64,000 nucleotides of DNA, from assembly GCF_037038585.1 (NCBI RefSeq), contig NC_092521.1:69554898-69618897 (forward strand), given 5' to 3'. The stretch is from Patagioenas fasciata. Its lineage: Eukaryota > Chordata > Aves > Columbiformes > Columbidae. Each line of letters starts with the position of its first letter. The stretch's first letter is position 1. Below the pieces are notes generated by a model. That model worked only from the letters and a program-made list of their open reading frames with translations, searched no databases and was not told where the DNA came from. Below are positions 39,213-52,968 of this stretch, one piece after another. Both the position numbers and the translations under genes were made by a program.

Positions 39213-40863
39213 CAACCTACCAAAAGACCAAAGGTAATGAACCATACTACAACTGACCTCTGGAATATAATGCTGACACTTTAGTGCTAATACGAGAAGC
39301 TCTCTGCAGCCGAGGTGCAAGGCAGAAACATAGTTACTTTTGCACTGTGAAGAAAAATTTCGCTGACTTATTGGTTCCAAAATCCTGGGGCCAAAATCCT
39401 GTGTGGCGTTCCACTCAGCTGTCTTTTAGGAAGCTGACTCTGGTGAGTCTGCTGCAAAACCTTCAGTTCCAATCTTGCTATGAATTCATAAAGGCTGAAG
39501 GTTGTTTTATTGCACATAGAGCTGTCTTTCTGTGGAAAATGCAAACTAGAATCCAAAATATTCCATTAGACAAGAGCTACTCTTCTAGACCTGCAGGGCT
39601 GGAAACCCTTTAGTCCCACACCAGTTTGCTCCAAACCCTGACATCCTGTTGTGCAAGCTTACTAGAAAGAACCTGTCTGGCCTTCCAAGGACTGAACAGT
39701 GCCACATAGACAGGATTTTTAATTATGCCAAAATGCTTAATGGGCACTCCATTAATATCATATACAGAGTATAATGTGTGTTTTTAGTAACATTCATAGG
39801 AAATGTTTCCACTCCTGCGTAAAACATTTGTGAATGGTTTCAATCACTTGATTTTTGTCTTCAGTCATGTAACAACACATTTACAATAAATATTACAAGA
39901 GCTTGCCTTTTTAGCACTTTGGGTACTACCATGCTTTCAAACTGGATTAAGTAACTCTGAAGTGTTGTGGCTGAGACAGAGTATGAAGGCAGTGACAGAA
40001 CCTGCATTAAAACAGACCCCTGACTCTACTTGGTTGTGTTCTTCCAATGTAAATAGTGTGCTACAAGCAGATAATTTCCGTGTTATTGTCCATGACTGCA
40101 ACCTGTGTTTATTTGTGACGGGTTTGCTGCGGTAGTAGACTGGAAGGAGTTTGTAAAACTGTCAGCCACAGGTTACTTTAGCCAAGGAAGAAGCTGTAGG
40201 TCAGGTAACCAAACTTGCCTGAGCCAAAATAGGTAGGAGCAGTGCCTTTCCTCCCTCCTACTTGGCTTACTTAGCTACTCAGAGGGAAGAGGGAGGCCTT
40301 TGAATTTCCAGTAGCACATTACAGCTGTCTCAGTAAATAGGATGCTGTTGCTTCTCTTTGAGTCTCCCTCTTTCTCTTTTGGGTGGGAGAAAGTTTTACT
40401 ATGTGCCAACCATACAGGACACAGTCTGAGCCATATGTATTATCTGAATGCAGTGCACAAGGGCAAATATCTATCAATCAGTGAGAAATCCTTGCTGTGG
40501 AGGATATAGTCCAGTAATGAGTGTAATACGCTGGTTCATTTGTGAGAGGAAAATAAAATAACCTGATGTACTTTATAGGCACAGCTACAAGCAAGAGAGT
40601 TGTGTAGTTTTTCAACACCTCGAGCCATACCTGTGAAAATTTAAAATCAAGGATATATAATGTAGCTCATAGTAGCAGATCAAACGCAAAAGTCTTCATC
40701 TGAAAAAGCATAGAACATTCGCAAGCCGCTCCAAGTTTATCTGACCGTGTTTGCCTATTTAAACATCCAAATGGGATGAGATCGCTATAGCAAATAGTAC
40801 TGGCATTTGGCGTTCGTAATGAACTTCAGAATGAGTTTGATGAAGTATGCTTTTAGCATAAAT

Positions 40864-41018
40864 TGGAGTTAAGCTGCACTGCCAAAATGTGATATTATAG
40901 GTGGTATTCTTAACAATGAAGTGTAAATGAAATTCTGCCTGCTTTTAATTAAATAAGAACACACTTCACTGAGTTTTGGAAATTTAGTTCTCTTAATCTG
41001 AAGACTCAGGCCCTGAAC
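40864..41018 (+). repeat. Ancient interspersed repeat, family X, copy 1
   Basis: This stretch aligns on the same strand with 52181-52335. A 45-base central piece, aligned by eye without gaps, matches at 32 positions (about 71%). The alignment continues on both sides with small gaps. Shared words include CACTTCACTGAGTT (40971-40984 here) and AAATGAAATTC. The family was not recognised; it could be an old DNA transposon or retroposon. Confidence 0.6.
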
Positions 41019-41326
41019 AGCTATTGTAATTTGAAAGATAGTGCAGATATGTTTCATGGCTGTTTGTACTTAACAAAATACTCATGCTGTTTTCTTTTGT
41101 AAATTTGGGGCCCTTTTGACTTCTTCAGGTGTTTTTTCTGTTGCGTGAAAGAGAGCTAAGAAAACTGTTCTTCCTGGCTGTGGCCCATGCAAGTCAGAGC
41201 TGTGAGCATGAGCATCAGTGAAAGGGCCAAAGCATCTGGATTCTGATGTTTGTGCTGAGGGGCTGCTGGTTGTGGCCATCCCATGTGGAAAGTGCGGTGA
41301 AATAAGTTGCTGTACGCGAAGGAGGC

Positions 41327-41605
41327 ATGGCTGGCGATTCCGAGGTGTCACGGGTCTTCCAGAGGAAAGGGATTGACAAAAAATTCTTTCTGGAGAGGTG
41401 CCCCACTGTTTTTAAACTGCATGGCCTCTATAAGAGGCGGGAAAACCAGGCAGCTGAAGATGTGCCTATGGACATGTTATAAGGCTTGGAGGAAAGAGAT
41501 TCCCCTGACAAAGAGTCTCCTACCAGACCAAGCAAATTTACAAATACCAGTGCTAATTACTTTGTTTTCAGTGTTGTGAAGAGGTCTGCACAGCTAATTG
41601 AATAG
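41327..41605 (+). pseudogene. Possible degraded protein-coding remnant or short retrocopy
   Basis: A well-placed ATG (GGAGGCATGG) opens a frame of 93 codons broken by a single in-frame TAA at 41480-41482 and ending at TAG 41603-41605. The predicted peptide has a non-random, mixed-charge composition, rich in Lys, Arg, Glu and Asp, and lies in a locally GC-richer block (about 41080-41420). I do not recognise the protein, and there is no clear poly-A tail or target duplication. It may be chance. Long processed retrocopies are rare in birds. Confidence 0.18.
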
Positions 41606-43322
41606 GAAGAAAAAAGGAAAAACAACAGTCAACATTCATGTGGTAGTGTGCTTTGAGTTATGTGCCTTTTGAGAGAAATTAATACATGCTTCATCCTTTC
41701 CCACTCTCTCTAATTTCATTATCATAAGATTCAAGATACAACAAACTAAAACAAAGGTGGATAGAAAATCATTTAAGAACAAGAAATACAATTTTATTTG
41801 GCAAGGGTACATGACATGAAGTAAGCTCTGCTTTATTAGCTAGTATGTAAAAAGTATGGTTGTTTCTTGAGTTGAGCATAGTCAAATTTAAATGTTTTGA
41901 TGATGGTTTTTGTATGCAAAGACATTCAAACAATTTTAAAATTGTATATAAGGGGTGGCAATCTTTTTGAAAATGTTTGTATATGGCTTATATGTTTTGG
42001 AGTAATCTCAGTTTTATTTTCACAGCCTACAGTATTTTTGACCTCCGTTATAAGTAATTTAAAAACAGTGGCATATAACATTTTGTATGTCACTTGCTTG
42101 ACTTTCATTTTCAGGTCTAATTTAGGTTTACTTGCAATGAATTTGAGCTCTCAAGTCACTTAAGCCATTACTGTAGCAGAAATACTCTGCCTTTAGGGTG
42201 TGCTTGTATTTCTACATTAGCACAATTGTGTTTCATACCTGTGCAATGAAATTCCCAGTGTCAAACTCAAACAAGAGAAATGGAAATGAAATGCTCTTTT
42301 TTGCTTCCTCTTTCTGCGTGGGACAATTTTGCTGGTGTGTCTGTATTGATTTGTTATCATATACCTGACCAATGTAGTAGCTATGGCAGTAGAATTAGGT
42401 AAATACGGAATAAAGCATTTGCGCAAACTATATTGAACATAACTTTTCATGAAATCAGAGTTATGGTGTGCAATTAACAGCTTAATGGACCTTTACCTCC
42501 TCTAGCAGCTCATTTTAAATGAGACAGATTGCTTGGCAATGTTTAATAAAAAGTTTGATTACATACAGTGTGTAAAATGAGAACTTAAAAATTAAGCATA
42601 TTCAGAAGTAATTTCTCTCAAGCATACGTGGGTCGCTAGAAAAAGAGAGCGTGTGTGAACTTGTTAACTTAGAATGTAATTACTGAGGTGCAGAGCATAT
42701 TGTAAGTCATTTAAAATTTGTGAAAGGCAGCTCTGTGGAAGGTTCAATCAAAGCAAAATATAAATGTTGCTAAACTTGTTTTTACAACCACAGTGAAAGA
42801 AATTGCCCTGGTGATTTATCCTGTGTAGCATACAGATCAGTGACACTTTCTAGAAGGAAGAGAAAAAACCAGCAAAGTACTATCTGGTGAACAGAGACCA
42901 GCAGACTTATCTTTCATTCATTCTGATGTGGCAAAGCATTTGAAGACAGCTTCTAAGGGAGCAGTGAGATGAGTTGTGACATAAATCATGCTCTGCCAGC
43001 TTTGGTCATGTTGCTGCTACTCTGTCCCATGACCTCCTTCCACGCCTCTTCCAGAGATCCAGCCTCGGTACCGGAGCCAGCAGAGCGGGGTCATTGTACA
43101 TCCAGATGCTGGATGTGGTGCTGAAGCAGCAGAGACAGGCACATCTGCTCAGGGCCAGCTCTGGCTAAGATGATGGGGAGATTTGGGCAGGCAGCAGGGC
43201 AGGCAAATGGAAATGGTCCAAACCACTGCTATCAGACTCACAGCAGCTCATCATAACGTCTGTAGCGTGTGGCGTTCCTGAGGTGGCTGCTAGGCTGGTG
43301 TCCTGTCTCTGAAAGTGGGAAA

Positions 43323-43782
43323 GTTTGAGGTACTAGAGAGAGTTGAGAGAAGGGCAATGAAGCTGATGAGACTCCTGAAGCATAAGTCTTATGAGGAGTG
43401 ATTGAGGGAACTGGAGCTGTTTAGCCTGGAGAAAAGGAGGCTGAGGGGAAACCTTATTGCTGTCTATAACTACCTGAAAGGAGGTTGTAGCATGGAGGGT
43501 GTTGGTCTCTTCTCCCAAGCAGCAAGTGATAGGACGAGAGGAAATGGCCTCAGGTTGTGTCAGGGGAGGTTCAGATTGGATATTAGGAAAAAATTCTTCA
43601 CGGAAAGTGTTGTCAGGCATTGGAACAGGCTGCCCAGGGAAGTGGTGGAGGCACCGTCCCTGAAGGTGTTTAAAAGGCGTTTAAACGATGTTCTTAGGGA
43701 CATGGTTTAGTGCTAGAATTAGGTTATGGTTGGACTTGGTGATCCTGAGGGTCTCTTCCAACTGAAATGATTCTATGATTCT
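43323..43782 (+). mobile_element. CR1 LINE, 5'-truncated, sense orientation
   Basis: This is the 3' end of a CR1 element. The frame ending at about 43710 encodes the ORF2 C-terminus ([30 protein letters not shown]). One stop (TGA near 43399) interrupts it just after a Ser-Tyr-Glu-Glu. It ends with a typical CR1 3' tail, GGTCTCTTCCAAC, then ATTCTATGATTCT. The subfamily differs from the copy at 1421-1922, since the spacer and tail differ. The left boundary is approximate. Confidence 0.92.
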
Positions 43783-46700
43783 AAAGATGGGAAGTACTCC
43801 CCTGGAACATGTCCTTCTGTCAGTGCTCAGAATGAATGCTCAGATTTCTTGAGACTTGCACTGACTTATGGATCTGGGGCTGGAAAGTACAGGATCCTGG
43901 ATATCACTTGGTAGAAAACAGTTTTCAGAAGCTTTTACATCTGGGCACATACTTCTCACCTGTCTTGTACATTATTCTCACTGTTAATGGTGTCAGGGGA
44001 GTTGTGGCGGATGGTTTTTGACTGTATGTAACTTTTATGCTTTTGGTCTAGCACAATAGTGTTGCTCAGGAAAAGGTACTGATACATTATAAGGAAGAAA
44101 ATTAGAATCTTAAATTCTTCCTAGCAAATTGTGATTATGACTGTGTTATGCAACATTTTAGGGTCTGTTAGACCTATTAGAAAATTAATAAACATTCCTC
44201 CAGTGCATTGGTAGTCACACTGCCACTGAACTTTCTAAACCTAGCGTGTTTATAGTTTGGTAAGCATAATCTGTTATATGCTAAAGGTATTATATTTGAT
44301 AATTTATGTAGGTAATTTTAAATGGAGACTCTCAGCATGGTACTAGGTGCTTTGCAGAAAAATTAAAAACATAAATTACGTAAGCTACCTGCAGTGGGTG
44401 CAGTAAACTAGTGCTGCTTATGAAAAATGACCACATAGCTGAGTTACCTGAAATAAAACTGGTGACAGAGAAAGGGAGGCAAGTCAGGAGAGAATAACTA
44501 CTAGCCAGATGAAAAATTAAACAGTGGATCTCTGTCCTGTGTTCTAGGTCTCAGCAGCAGTTTGTACCAGGCCAAAATGATTAATGAACTGGAAATAGTG
44601 TTCTACTAAATAATGTATTTTCTAGATTTCTTGAATACATGTCTCTTTTCTGTTCCTTCACCAGTCTGCTCAAGGTATTTGCTCACAGGTTTATCTGCTG
44701 ATTTAATAGCAGCACAAAGGTATCATTACATTTTCCTTCTGCTACTGTGGGCAGGTGATATGGCTACAGTAAAGAACATTGCAAGGCAGAGCAGCATTGA
44801 AAACAGAACCCTGTTTTTGTCCTCTGTTATACCTGTGTAGTCCTTGTCATGTAGCTAGAAAGCTACTAACATGAAGGGAAAGAAAAAAAAAAAGTCTGTG
44901 GATGGTGGGCTACTGAGAGAGAAATCTCTTTGGTCTTAACATATGCAGTTTGTCTATTTCCGCAGAACAGACTGAGATGAGAAGCCCTTAAATAATCTTG
45001 AAACCACAAAGGGCTCTTATCCCATTATGCAGCTGCCATGATTATATTTTTATTTTTTACATTTTTCTTCACTCCCCTAGCCCACCCTTTAAACCTAAAT
45101 TTTAGAAGAAATTCTGGTTGAGAACTTTCTCAGCCATTTTCACAGACTTTTGCTGCAGAGCTCCAGATTTTAGGACTTTTTGACATTATTTTGTCTCCTC
45201 TAGCTTTATTACATGGAATAAGACTGATCTCATATTATTATTGTCCTGGGAAGAGTTATACTTAAGAAGAAAAGACGTACTGACATTTATCACCATTTTC
45301 TGTGATCTTAAATGTTTTCCTCCTTGTTTCCTATCTAAAATGTTATTTTCTCACTGCGTTGGTTTTACCTGAATGTTCCAACTCCTCAGCCCCTCTTCAG
45401 TGCTTTCACTGTCAGCTGCATCACTTTGAGACATATTTCCCATTTGAAAACAACTGTATGAGCTCGTTTATGTCCTGATATTGCCTGTGTAAAATAGATC
45501 TTCAAATCAGTCCCACTGCTTCTGAAAAGCTGCTGGAAAAGCAACAGCCCTTTGCTTCTAGCTGGGTGTCTGCCTTGAAAAGATTTGAAAGAGATGCTGT
45601 GGACATCAGAATTCTATAATGGCAGCAGACTTCTAAAAATTACTCTGCATTGAATAAACTGCAAAGCAAATAATAAAAACACAAATCCAGACCCCGGAAC
45701 AGAATTTGAGATTCCTGCATCTCTCCTTCTGTGGGACTCTATTCCTATGTCTAGGGCTGTATCCTCTGTCTGTGCAAAAAGATTTGGGTCTGTTTTGTCA
45801 GCAAGAGGAAGACTCCTTTCACTGACTGTGAAATTAAAACTGTGAGGTCGTGGGTGCTAAAGCCCGCAGCTGTGACTTCTGCACCCAAGAGAAACCTGAC
45901 ATGGTAGCTGGAAATACTGTGAGTCTTGCAGTATCTTCCTTCTCATTTTTGAAAGCTTTTGGCTTGACACTACTAGTGAAGAGTGCAGTAGGCTTGTTAG
46001 TAGGCTCGAATGGGCATTTTGCTCAACTGCCTGGTACCCATGTACGGCTTGTCTCCTGGCAGATAACATGCTTCACAGCAGCAGCCTGCCCACCTCTTTT
46101 CTCACTGGAGGCATTTGAGTCTATTTCAGCTGCAACTGATAAACCCATCATCTGGTTTTCCCTGTACCAGAGGTCCCTGAGACCTATCAGTCACACTGAT
46201 TTCAAATTTGACAGCACCTTCATGAGGAGCCTCAGGTAGAGATGCTACCGGAGATTGTGTCATGGCATAGCTAGTCCTCATCCCCCCCAAGAGACTAAAA
46301 TTGTCACTGGCGTTTGACTCTGTGTTCCTCTGGGAGTTTTTGCTATGACAATTTGCTTATAACAACAAGACAGAGAAGTTACACCAACAACATAGAGCTG
46401 AGGTTGGATAATCAGAGAGAAGAGAATGCATAATGTAGAAAAATATCAAGTAGATCCTGTGTTCATGTCTAGCACATGGCCCAAAAATATTTTCCTAAGC
46501 AGTCTTTCCTGCCTGAAGTTTGAAACTTCATTTTTTTTTTTCCCTGAGGATGCCACTAACCATTGGTCAGGAGACTTGGTCCCTGAAATACTGCTTTTGT
46601 CCAACTAATATTAGTTATGTGGGAAATAACTGCAAAGGGGAGGAAGAAGATAGATGCACTTCTTCTCTTTCTCTCTTACCTAGATTGTGTGATACTGGAA

Positions 46701-47200
46701 TTTACACGAGCTTCTTGGTCTCAGTCTTGCAGACAAGGGAGTTAAAGCTCAGGCTCCTGCATCATAAACACTCTGGTTCATTTTTTAATTGGGTTTTAGA
46801 TATTCTGGGATTTCCTTTTGCCTCTCCTAGTGTGTCTGGGTTTATCCTGTGTGAATCATGGAAAACGAAATCGCAAACACTTGTGGGTTGAAGAAACCCT
46901 GTTCTCCCCAAACACTTTCCTGTTTAGCATCTACTTTTGTATAAAACCTGGAACCAATTACCTGTGAAGTTTTCGTACTTGGGTAACTGCAAGGAATCAC
47001 GATGTGAGCTGGAAGACACACGTCTTTGCAGCTGTTGCAATGTCAGAGTTAGTCTGTTTCTGCCTAAGTTGCTGGAATTGGTTTGCTGCCAAGCACACGA
47101 AGATGTGCAGTGTTGTTCTGGTAAAATATTATAGCCCCAAATGTACCTGATATGAAAAGATGTTTTTAATAGCGGATACATAAAGTGATGTGGTGCCTGG

Positions 47201-47362
47201 GTTTTTATCCAGTGAGAATTGATCCAGACTTGTCTTCCTTCAGTCACTGATTTTGAATTTAATTATCTATATGTAAGCATCTCAGATTGATCGTACAATA
47301 TAAATGCTGTGCAGCTTTGAGCACAAATGATCGGGTAGTTACAATTGGTGTGCCTAGATTAT
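47201..47362 (+). repeat. Ancient interspersed repeat, family Y, copy 1
   Basis: This aligns on the same strand with 57087-57228. Shared blocks, in order, are GTTTTTATCCA, a CTTGTC..GTCACT segment, TTTAATTATCTA, an ATTGATCG/ATCGATTA segment, ACAATATAAA, and a GCCT.AGATT segment near the end. Identity is roughly 65-70% by eye with small gaps. The family was not recognised. Confidence 0.55.
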
Positions 47363-48934
47363 TTAATAATAGGCTGCAAGTCTGTGTATGTAAACTTTGA
47401 CAGATCTACATTCTTGCTGAGAAAAGTTCACTGTAGTTTCTATAGTCTATTCTTTATGTGCAAAACTAGAGAGACTGTACTTCCGTAAGTGGCCTCTAAT
47501 TTCTTTTGATAACTCCTCTGTTCAGTTATCAGACACTGTTTCTTTATGTACCCACTGTAGCTTGGACATGCTCTAAGAGGCAGGGTGGGATATTTCATTT
47601 AATGTTTGCACTGAAATCTGTGCAGATGTTATGCAATGGATTGTCTTCCAAACTGCATGGGAATGTGTTGCTGGTACCAAAGATATACTAATATACTTTT
47701 CCTGTGGTCTCCTTATCTTTCATAAGCTACATGAACAAAGAAGGGGGTTTCCTTTTGCAGGAGAGGTAAGCATAAGAGATATTATAAATTATAATAATTA
47801 ATAATCCTATATAAATGAAAATGGCTTGTTATCACCATAACCAAGAAAGAAAGCAACACCACATGACAAATGAATGAACAACTATATGCATTATCTGAAA
47901 ATACTTTCATTTCTTTTTTCCTGTACAATATTTGAGTTGATTTGAAAAAGGACGAAGACAGGGAATATTTAGCCTTGTAGTGTGGTGCTGGAGTGTCTGG
48001 TCAGTAATACCTGGAAATTTGCTACCATCTGAAGCACGCTGAAGTTACTTTTAGAAGGTTTTCTGGGAGCCACAGAGAGTGGTTGGAGAATCCCCAGTTT
48101 TCAAAGAGGATTTTAAAGAGTAACAGGAAAACAATTCCATCAAAAGCAGGGATATGCTTCTTTCTTCTGCCTACAGAGTTCAAAGATAATGGATTGGAGG
48201 AATCCTCTAGATTTTCTAAAAGCTGTTGCTAGTTCATTACCGAATCTCATACAGTTTTGGTGTTGTTAGGGTTCATGCTTCAGTGAGTGAAACTATTTTA
48301 AAATCACTAGTGCAAAAATCTCTGCCTTGCTGTACTCATAATTAAATTCACATATGGTAGAGGAGGGACAGTCTTTGATTCCCTTAATACCCAAGGTAGA
48401 CAGTGACAGAAGAAGGGAGAACCTGTTTTTTCCCATATTTTGGAGGCATGCAACTGTGGTATGGAAAAGAAGAACCACTTGCTCAGGATCGCTCAAGAAA
48501 TTGATGTACAAAGTAGATCCACAGATCTATAAGTCTCAGTAGCTGAATCTCCAGGCAGTGTTTTTTCTTGTACAGAGTGTGCATATGTACAAAAGTAATT
48601 TTCCTTAACCAAAGAAGTAGTTGATATACAATAATACCTGCATTACTTTCCTCTCCCCACCTTGTTGAATTTTTGGTATCCAGTTCTTATTGCTGGGGAA
48701 GCCTTCCAGCAAAAAAGAGAGAGATGGGATCTGCCTCACACCCTCTTCCACATAGTTCCTGGGCAGGTACCATACTCCCCATCCCAGCCCATCAGTGTTT
48801 CCTCTGAGTTGCTTAAACCTGTCCATACCATCTCTTTGGCTGCAGCAGTAGCAGAAATCTGGTGGTTTTGGCACTGCCTTCCTAAAGACAGCTGGGATGT
48901 GTCTTTTTCTGCTCTTTAAATACCCCTGCTTTTT

Positions 48935-48999
48935 ATGTATATGTGTGTGTGTGTGTATGTGTCTGTATGTCTATATATAGATACACAGATATACATAGG
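48935..48999. repeat. (TG)n / TATG microsatellite region
   Basis: About nine TG repeats are flanked by TATG, TCTG and TATA units. It is likely to be length-variable. Confidence 0.8.
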
Positions 49000-49752
49000 A
49001 ATTGCCAGGGAACTCATATAGTGTTGTTAAATATTTTATGCTTCTAATCAATAATAATTTCAGGTGATTTTTCTTACCAAATAGTTGTGCTAAGTAACTG
49101 AAATGCTTAAATCACGCTGTATTCGTATCACTTAAAAATATAAAATGCTACAATGAAAACTTGTAACCTTCAGGCCATGGCCTCCTGAGGGAGAAAGAAT
49201 TGCTGGGCAACTAAAGCCTCATTCTTCTGCTTGTTGGGGTAACCAAATGTCCTTGCCCAGGTTTCACTTTTCCCCCTAAATCTTGAAAGGTTTAAAAATT
49301 GAAAAGAAACAGTGTTTGGATCATTTCAATTTATTTGACTTGGACCGTTTTTGTTGTCTTAAAAGTGAACCAGAAGATGATAATTTTTCATTCATGCAAG
49401 TCAAAGCATTTCCCACAGCCTCACCAGACAGGACTTGACCCTGCAGAGAGCTATGGCTGGATGGAAATAAATAAACCTTCTGTGAACTTCCCTACTGCTG
49501 TTGTGCACAGAGCTACCAGGAAACCAACTCATTATTTGTTGATTTTTGTGCATCTTTGTATTTCCCAGTGTACAAGTATGTGCTTGTATACCATCACCTG
49601 CCTGAAACATGAAAGAAATTAATATAAAACCTTTCACTTCTTTTCTCATCAGAACATTAAAAAATCAAATTCATTTGATACAATTTAATGCTGGCAGGAT
49701 TGTGGATATTGAGTTAATTTTTGTCAAATGCTGATGTTGGGCTCTTATTTGT

Positions 49753-49770
49753 ACGTGTGTGTGTGTGTGA
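49753..49770. repeat. Short (TG)n microsatellite
   Basis: About seven to eight GT units. Simple repeat. Confidence 0.7.
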
Positions 49771-52180
49771 CAATCTGATATAATCAGACATGAACTACTA
49801 AAAAACCTGCTAATTAAACTGATCACATCATTTTGGCACTATTTGTGTATAAGTTGGTCAGTTCAGTTAGCTGATTTTAACTATCTCAAGTTGAGACTGG
49901 TTTGTAAGGTAGGTAGAAGAAATCACTTTATAGAGGTGACTAGTGTAGATTTAGAAGTTATAGTTAGATGAAGTGAATCAATTCCCAGAATCTAATAAAG
50001 ATTATTTACTCTATGTATTTCTGATGGTGTAATTGTATTTGTTGAAGAAAATACACATTTTACGAAATGCCTGGTCCAGAATGTGGTAACTTTTTAATTA
50101 TGCAGAGCTTCACTGCAAAAGAAGGATGATGGGAAGAAAGATGATGATAAGAAAGGAAATTTGTGGGTTTTTTCCAATGACAGGCAGAAGCGATTGAACA
50201 AAGATTGATATTGGCAGCTGTTATTACTACTCTAATTCTAAAAGTGGCAGAAACAGTCTTATTACCATGTTGCAGAAACTTGAGTGGAGCAGTGACTTCT
50301 GTGAAACAGTCTGCATCTGAGAAAAGCTGGAAAATGTCATGGAGTCTTCAGTGAGAAGCCACCTGTGTTTGTGGGAAGCTGTCAGCCCAAGCACCTTTAC
50401 TGCCAGTCGAGGGTCAAAAACAGTCATTGCAGTCAAGGAAAACTGCAAGAAGTTGGTAGGTTTAGGGTCAGTGTTTCTTCCCGAGGAAGGAGTGGGATAA
50501 AACAGTGCTGTTCTTTGTCACTGTATTTTTTTATGATTCCAACTCTGGAGCAGTAAGTTTCCCATGATAAGTATAAACAACTCTGGTATGGGTAATATCA
50601 ACAACTACGGTACATGTGACTGGAGACAATATGTAGTGCCTACTCTGTCCTTCACAAATTAAGAGATTGGCACATTATTTAATTTTAAGTCCAACCTTAA
50701 AAAAGAGATTATTTTCACAAAAAAAGTAGGCACAACAAGAAAGATGTAAAACTTGAGTTTTGTTCCACATCACAAACCTACATAAAGCTTACTTTTGCAG
50801 AGGCTGTGAAATAAGAGATTAATAAAAGACAATATAACTCTCAGTGCAGAGCTGATGTTTTAAGTAGCTAGTTAGGAATATATGACGTTACCATCCATCT
50901 CTCTGCTGAATGTGTGAAAATGAGAAGAACTCTTATTTACAGAAGCCCGTGAATTGTTTTCGTTGGTGCTGCAGCCCCTTTAGGGTAGAACAGGTGGTGA
51001 TCGCAGTGTATCTGTGCGTTTCACAGCCTGTTCTTTTGCTTCGTCTGAATTTACAACTTTTCGGAACAACTCAAAATCATTGGAGAAATAAAACTATTTA
51101 TTGAGTGCATATTATGAAAAACTTGTAAGACAATCAGATATATAGTGATTTTTATACGCGGTTCAGTATAGCTGTGAAGCTTTCCACATGTCAGAGTTGT
51201 GGAGAGAGTTTAGGATACATTAAAATGTTCTTCCCTTAGGGAGAGAATATGCTAGAGAGTTTTTAATGGTGGTGTGAGATGAGGCTAAGGGCTGTTGTTT
51301 TGCAGTTACCCAGAGCTGTGCAAACCATGAAATGGCAAAACTTCTGCCCCAGCTCTCAACAGTGTAAGCTGGACTTTAGTGTTCAAAATTAAAACAAGAG
51401 TTCTGCCTTCTCACTTCTTAGTTTCACAAATGCCTTCCTCACTTCAGTTTGAGCAAGCAGGTGTGAGAAGGAGGAAAGATAACCTCATCTGTACCAGGGC
51501 TCCCAACATGGATTTTTAGGGCTGCAGCTCAGCCAGTGTTGATAAAACAGGGAAAGCTTCAGGTGAATCTTTCATTTGTAAAGGACAGTTGTCCTATCAG
51601 AAGCAAAGAAATTGATATACGTATTGGATATTTTGTTTTTTTTTTACCCTGTGCTTGGGTCTATTTTAAAATGAGGGTAAATTTTATGTTTTCAGAAGTC
51701 TGGGAAGGATATTTATTTATAGAGGGAACATATTTCTCACCTAAGAACGCTTATTAAAGGGAAGTGGGTGTGAAGGAGCCCCAGCTGCAGTGGTGAAATG
51801 CAGAACAGGAAATTTTGGAAGGAACTACACCCTTGTCCAGTATTCTTCCTAATTATCATGTTTGTGCATGTAAATACAAGCCTCCCTCGTGTATACTTTG
51901 CTGTTCACGCTCAGAGTGAAACTCAACCATGGGACAGCTACTAATGTGCCAGATGCACCATTAGTACATTTAATACATCTTAAAACATGGAAATGCAGGA
52001 ATGTACTTCAGTGAATAATAAGTACTGAAGAGGGAGGGGAATATGTTGGCTATAGTCTTGTTAGCATACTCCTGTCTGAGGTGTTCTGGTGGTAAAATGT
52101 GGTAATAGCAGAGTGCAGTCCAGCAGTATTGATGCTTATGTACCAGCTAGACTGTTCAAAATTCAGGTTTAGGATATGTC

Positions 52181-52335
52181 TGAAGTTAAGACACAAACCA
52201 GAAATGTGGTACCATTGGTAATATACTCAACACAGCAGTGCAAATGAAATTCAGCGTATTTTAATTCAGCAAGTGTACACTTCACTGAGTTGCTGAAATT
52301 TAATTCTGTTAGGTTAAAATCTTAAAACCTGAATA
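52181..52335 (+). repeat. Ancient interspersed repeat, family X, copy 2
   Basis: Counterpart of 40864-41018, about 11.3 kb away on the same strand. It shares the CACTTCACTGAGTT word and the flanking AAATGAAATTC and GAAATTTA.TTCT blocks. The separation and divergence point to two old insertions rather than a recent local duplication. The family was not recognised. Confidence 0.6.
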
Positions 52336-52867
52336 AACATCATGTTGCATGGTTAAAATGCTGTCTTGTTATATTCTTAAGTGAGTTTTCCATATTGAAG
52401 CAGCTTTGCTTTTGTACCTTGCTATGTCACTGTCTTTAATACTTTATTTCTTGAGATTTTTATGTTAAATTGTCCCTTAAATGTTGCACAAGATACTCCA
52501 TTGATTATTATTGTTATTGATAATATATCTTAAAACTATGCAGTTTGTAGATCTCCATGTCTGTAACCTCAAAATATCTTCTGTGAGATGCTGATTAGCA
52601 AGGTTGCATTAGAATTTAGAGAGCTATTTGTAGATTGCAAAAAATTAGAATTCAAAAATTACAATTGCAAAAATTAGAATTCTTCCTAATACACCGAATT
52701 ATGTGAAGCTGGGTGTCTGTTTTGGCTTCTTGGAACCTGTTTCCCCCTGTGTAAAATGTGAAGATATTATCTTGCTGAGTTACAGAGGTGTTCTGAGGCT
52801 TAATAAGATGATACTTTTCATCATTTTAAGATACTTTAGTGGAAAATAATATTGGAACAAAGTATTT

Positions 52868-52968
52868 TAGAAAAACTAAACAAACCAACAAAACAAAACA
52901 AACAAGCAAACCAAAACAAAAATAGCCAAGCAAACAAAACCACAAACACAAAAATAACCAAACACAAG
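52868..52968. repeat. CAAA-type low-complexity tract
   Basis: About 100 bases of AAAC, ACAAAAC and AACC units with almost no G or T. Confidence 0.85.

Noticed and set aside
43333..43620. Open frame on the - strand
   Set aside because: It is the antisense of the CR1 at 43323-43782.
45850..46239. 129-codon open frame on the + strand, checked as a possible MOCOS exon 4
   Set aside because: Its peptide shows no similarity to the expected MOCOS sequence and no splice-consistent continuation from exon 3.
46520..46891. 123-codon open frame on the + strand, checked as a possible MOCOS exon 4
   Set aside because: No similarity to MOCOS and no domain recognised; treated as chance.
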